A DNA stretch of 14,522 nucleotides from JAHEEL01 sp034660035 (GTDB taxonomy: Bacteria > Actinomycetota > Acidimicrobiia > Spongiisociales > UBA5794), in assembly GCA_034660035.1 (NCBI GenBank), contig JAYEIJ010000060.1, positions 1 through 14,522 of the forward strand, written 5' to 3'. Of the stretch, positions 12,646-14,522 are shown piece after piece. Made by a program: the position numbers and the translations under genes. Under the pieces are notes generated by a model, which searched no databases, was not told where the DNA came from, and saw only the letters and a list, made by a program, of their open reading frames with translations. The first letter of the stretch is position 1. Each line of letters opens with the position of its first letter.

Positions 12646-13211
12646 ATGCGGAGATCGATACTTCTGATAGGGGTGCTGGCGCTCGTCGCCGCCTCGTGTG
12701 CGGGCGGCAGCGACACCGCTTCGTCAACACCCGAATCGTCACAAGCACCCGCGACCACTTCGCCCGTGACGACGACACCGGTGACAACGTCCCCGGCGAC
12801 CACGTCGCCGGCAACAACGTCTCCCGGCACCGGGGCGCCCGCAACGACCGTCCCGGCGGTCGAGGGGCCGGCTGCGCCCGATTTCACGCTCGCCCTCGGT
12901 GACGGAGGGGAGTTCACGCTCTCCGACGAGGAGAAGCCGGTCTACATGATCTTCTGGGCCGAGTGGTGAGGCGTCTGTCGACGGGAGTTGCCCGTCGTGG
13001 ATGCAATTCAGCCGGACTATGCGGATGACGTGCGGTTCATCGCCGTCGCCGGACAATCCGATCTCAATGCCACCAAGGCTCGCGCCGACGAACTGCTTGC
13101 GAACACCGAGTGGGGTCTCGACGATTCGATCTGGGACCTTTACAGCGTCCGGGGACAGCCGGTCTCCTTCCTGATCACCGGCAACGACGTCATCGTCAAC
13201 AACTGGTTCGG
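12646..13211 (+). CDS. Candidate selenoprotein: TlpA/redoxin-like lipoprotein with UGVC active site, 3' end lost in assembly gap
   Basis: Thioredoxin-fold lipoprotein, predicted to catalyse thiol-disulfide or peroxide chemistry outside the membrane. The ATG at 12646 gives a signal peptide with lipobox VAASC (Cys18). A Thr/Pro linker follows (36-70), then APDFTL, the strand KPVYMIFWAEW, TGA as codon 108, and GVCRRELPVVDAI. The TGA falls exactly on the first Cys of the expected WCxxC motif, and Cys111 is the partner. The frame stays open for about 80 codons to the gap and shows the rest of the fold, including VRFIAVAG and the cis-Pro segment VRGQPVSFLI, so translation clearly continues. A SECIS-like hairpin follows the TGA. 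Reading TGA as selenocysteine explains all of this; a nonsense mutation or base error is the alternative. About 188 residues are visible and few are missing. Confidence 0.8.
12751..12855 (+). repeat. Five-residue (15-bp) repeats coding a Thr/Pro linker
   Basis: Seven units of the form [AVG]T[TG][STVA]P (ATTSP, VTTTP, VTTSP, ATTSP, ATTSP, GTGAP, ATTVP) encode a flexible, possibly cell-wall-spanning spacer between the lipid anchor and the redox domain. Confidence 0.8.
12967..13004 (+). promoter_or_regulatory. UGA codon plus bacterial SECIS-like hairpin
   Basis: TGA at 12967-12969 is followed at once by a two-part stem. The lower stem is GCGTC (12971-12975) with GATGC (13000-13004). Then comes a 3x2 internal loop, and the upper stem CGACGGG (12979-12985) with CCCGTCG (12991-12997). 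The apical loop AGTTG has G as second base, then U. The UGA is 16 nt from the loop, at the edge of the 16-37 nt window described for bacterial SECIS elements. The hairpin is coding sequence as well, as in E. coli fdhF. Confidence 0.72.
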
Positions 13212-13311
13212 NNNNNNNNNNNNNNNNNNNNNNNNNNNNNNNNNNNNNNNNNNNNNNNNNNNNNNNNNNNNNNNNNNNNNNNNNNNNNNNNNNNNNNNNN
13301 NNNNNNNNNNN
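13212..13311. other. Assembly gap of 100 N
   Basis: Exactly 100 N, a customary placeholder for an unsized scaffold join. The 3' ends of both flanking convergent genes are lost in it, and the true length and content are unknown. Confidence 0.97.
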
Positions 13312-13935
13312 GTAGAACCACACCGGCCCGCCGGACAGCGACGGTTGGAACGGCTCGGTGGCGAGGCGAACTGCGGCCGCCGCAACGATGGCAAGCGAAG
13401 CCGGCGTTCCTGCCGGTGGACGGCGATACGCCTTCCACCAGGCGATGGCGATAGCCGCCATGGCGAGCAAGAGCGCCGCATAGATCCCGACCGGGTGGCG
13501 GGCGACCGTGCTGCTCTCCTGGGCCAGGGCCCAGGGCAGATCGGACGCCGTTCCCAAGCACGTTCCCCGGACGAGGCAGCCCGCATGCCATCCAGCCAAT
13601 CCGGCGAGTGCGGCAGCCGAGATGCCGTCGGCCATCGCGATTGGCTCTTTGCGAGCCAACCATAGAAACACGGCGGCTGTGCCGAGTGAGGCTCCAACGG
13701 TCGATACCCCTGAGCGCACGAGCATGACGTCCATCGGATGAGCGAGAGGGTTCACGCCGTCGATGAGCATCGCCATGATCCGGCCGATGAAGATCCCGGC
13801 AACGGCGGACATCAGTGCGGTTTCCCACAGGTTCCCCGCACATCGGTCTGCGTTGCCGCGCTTGGCTTCCCACCAGAGCATGCCGTAGGCGACACCACCA
13901 GCAATCGCTGCAGCGCCCAGGAGCGTGAACTCCAT
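13312..13935 (-). CDS. Lgt-like (prolipoprotein diacylglyceryl transferase family) membrane protein, C-terminus lost in gap
   Basis: At least 208 residues with about six hydrophobic helices. The segment AGWHAGCLVRGTCLGTASDLPWA (residues 114-136) and RHPVGIYAALLL (146-157) match the layout of Lgt, where GRIGNF...YG..TDLPW and RHPSQLYE occupy these places. RRPPAGTPASLAI and a closing AVRLATEPFQP segment follow. However, the HGG motif and the arginine of GRIGNF, important for diacylglyceryl transfer, are replaced (STVGAS and GWHAGC), and two cysteines appear at 120 and 126. It is probably a family relative with another role rather than the housekeeping enzyme. The ATG at 13935 shares one base with the stop of the upstream TlpA-like gene (TGATG), tying it to thiol-disulfide exchange. 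It has the same orientation as that gene and faces the selenoprotein gene. Confidence 0.75.
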
Positions 13936-14420
13936 CAGCCGTTCACCAACTCGTCGATCTGGAGAACAAGTGCGCGCTCGTCGATGACGCCATGGTGGAG
14001 GTAGGAAAGCTCGCCACCCGGGCGGAAGAAGAACGTGATCGGCACTCCCCGGGAACCCCCGAGGTCGGTTGGGATCGCTCCGGATGAGTCGGCGTAGTGC
14101 TCGATGGGGGCGTCGGGAAAGAACTCTGCGATGAACGCCGCGGCGCCGTTCGGCGTGTCCCGGACATCGAGACCGATGAACCGAACCTCGTCCTCGAATT
14201 CGGAGGCAGCCCGTCCGATCAGTGGCGCCTCTGAGCGGCAGGGGGTGCACCACGATGCCCACACATTGAGAACGACCGGTTCGCTGGACTCTGAGAGGAG
14301 CGTCTGCATCTCTTCACTCGTGATCGGCTCGGGCGGGTCGACACCCTCGACCGGTTGGGAAGACGAACAGCCAACGGCGATCAGAGCAACGAGAAGTGCT
14401 GTGAGAACAAGTCTGGACAC
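13935..14420 (-). CDS. TlpA-like thiol-disulfide lipoprotein (WCTPC)
   Basis: Predicted 161-residue membrane-anchored thioredoxin-fold protein. A signal peptide (SRLVLTALLVALIAVGC) ends in a lipobox with the modified Cys at residue 18. The strand PVVLNVWASWCTPC follows, with the redox pair Cys58 and Cys61. Then come VRFIGLDVRD, ALVLQIDELVNG at the C-terminus and the cis-Pro segment RGVPITFFF. This is the TlpA/ResA pattern of reductases acting on cytochrome c or other exported proteins. The GTG at 14420 is chosen over a TTG at 14450 because it begins directly at the signal peptide and a TACGCT box (14433-14428) lies 7 nt upstream, implying a leaderless mRNA. It is coupled to the Lgt-like gene and is the Cys counterpart of the selenoprotein candidate across the gap. 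Confidence 0.93.
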   Translation of the reverse strand: MSRLVLTALLVALIAVGCSSSQPVEGVDPPEPITSEEMQTLLSESSEPVVLNVWASWCTPCRSEAPLIGRAASEFEDEVRFIGLDVRDTPNGAAAFIAEFFPDAPIEHYADSSGAIPTDLGGSRGVPITFFFRPGGELSYLHHGVIDERALVLQIDELVNG

Positions 14421-14427
14421 GACGGGC

Positions 14428-14433
14428 AGCGTA
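14428..14433 (-). promoter_or_regulatory. -10 box of TlpA-like gene (leaderless)
   Basis: TACGCT on the minus strand, 7 nt before the GTG at 14420. It lies inside the longer TTG-start version, which argues against that start. Confidence 0.45.
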
Positions 14434-14478
14434 CCGGCGGCGCCCGCCAACCGGAGGGGGATGGAGAGGCGAACACAG

Positions 14479-14508
14479 GTGTGGGGCGGCCGGTTGGCCG
14501 CCCCACAC
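14479..14508. terminator. Strong hairpin terminator near window end
   Basis: GTGTGGGGCGGCC pairs perfectly with GGCCGCCCCACAC (13 bp) around GGTT. The plus-strand tail is TGTTGGTTGGTTGT. No plus-strand gene precedes it, so it more likely ends a minus-strand gene beyond the window; that tail (TGTGTTCG) resembles the one after aqpZ. Confidence 0.7.
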
Positions 14509-14522
14509 TGTTGGTTGGTTGT

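Noticed and set aside
12646..12969. A complete 107-residue lipoprotein ending at TGA
   Set aside because: It would end inside the conserved WCxxC strand, while the matching remainder of the fold continues in the same frame.
12988..13665. Separate small gene starting after the TGA and running through the gap
   Set aside because: The part before the gap is the second half of the thioredoxin-like protein, not a new gene; there is no ribosome site, and the part after the gap is antisense to the Lgt-like gene.
12739..14262. 507-codon minus-strand frame across the N gap
   Set aside because: Continuity through 100 N is meaningless; it joins the Lgt-like gene to antisense of the selenoprotein gene.
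1..14522. tRNA genes, CRISPR arrays, insertion sequences or phage genes
   Set aside because: None seen on reading both strands; the repeats found are short tandem units, not spaced direct repeats or terminal inverted repeats with a transposase.

Overview
This is a high-GC actinobacterial window. The strongest clues are a WhiB-type Fe-S protein, an F420-type (FGD-like) luciferase-fold oxidoreductase, a bacterial RNase P RNA and many apparently leaderless genes (a TANNNT -10 box 6-10 nt before the start codon). A deep-branching, Acidimicrobiia-like lineage would fit, but that is inference. A run of exactly 100 N at 13212-13311 shows it is a draft scaffold with an unsized join.

Layout. 1-2180: the end-truncated minus-strand msrA, then a plus-strand GNAT acetyltransferase and a coiled-coil/zinc-ribbon protein. 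2214-3686: a TSUP (TauE/SafE) exporter encoded as two half-size minus-strand genes, divergent from a small lipoprotein. 3683-5435: an FGD-like LLM oxidoreductase (minus), divergent from an AqpZ-like aquaporin (plus). 5449-7260: a membrane acyltransferase-3 protein and rnpB, both minus. 7352-10972: a tight minus-strand sulfide operon in the order HTH-PocR regulator, sulfide:quinone oxidoreductase, DUF1641 protein, TusE/DsrC-like carrier, DsrE2-like carrier, closed by a hairpin. 10973-11198: a divergent control region with two palindromes, one resembling a DosR/DevR box. 11199-12604: whiB-like gene and trpD. 12646-14420: two thioredoxin-fold lipoproteins and an Lgt-like membrane protein around the assembly gap.

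The sulfide genes work together on paper: SQR oxidises sulfide at the membrane, the resulting sulfane sulfur would pass to the DsrE2-like and TusE-like carriers, and the TSUP halves about 4.3 kb away (gene to gene) could export a sulfur oxyanion. The operon carries its own regulator as first gene.

The most remarkable object is the gene at 12646-13211. A TlpA/redoxin-like lipoprotein is interrupted by an in-frame TGA exactly where the first Cys of the WCxxC redox motif belongs. Right after the TGA lies a hairpin with the spacing and loop of a bacterial SECIS. This is best read as a previously unannotated selenoprotein (UGVC active site). Ordinary gene calling would split it into a truncated lipoprotein and a nameless ORF. 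A Cys-containing paralogue (WCTPC) lies on the other side of the gap.
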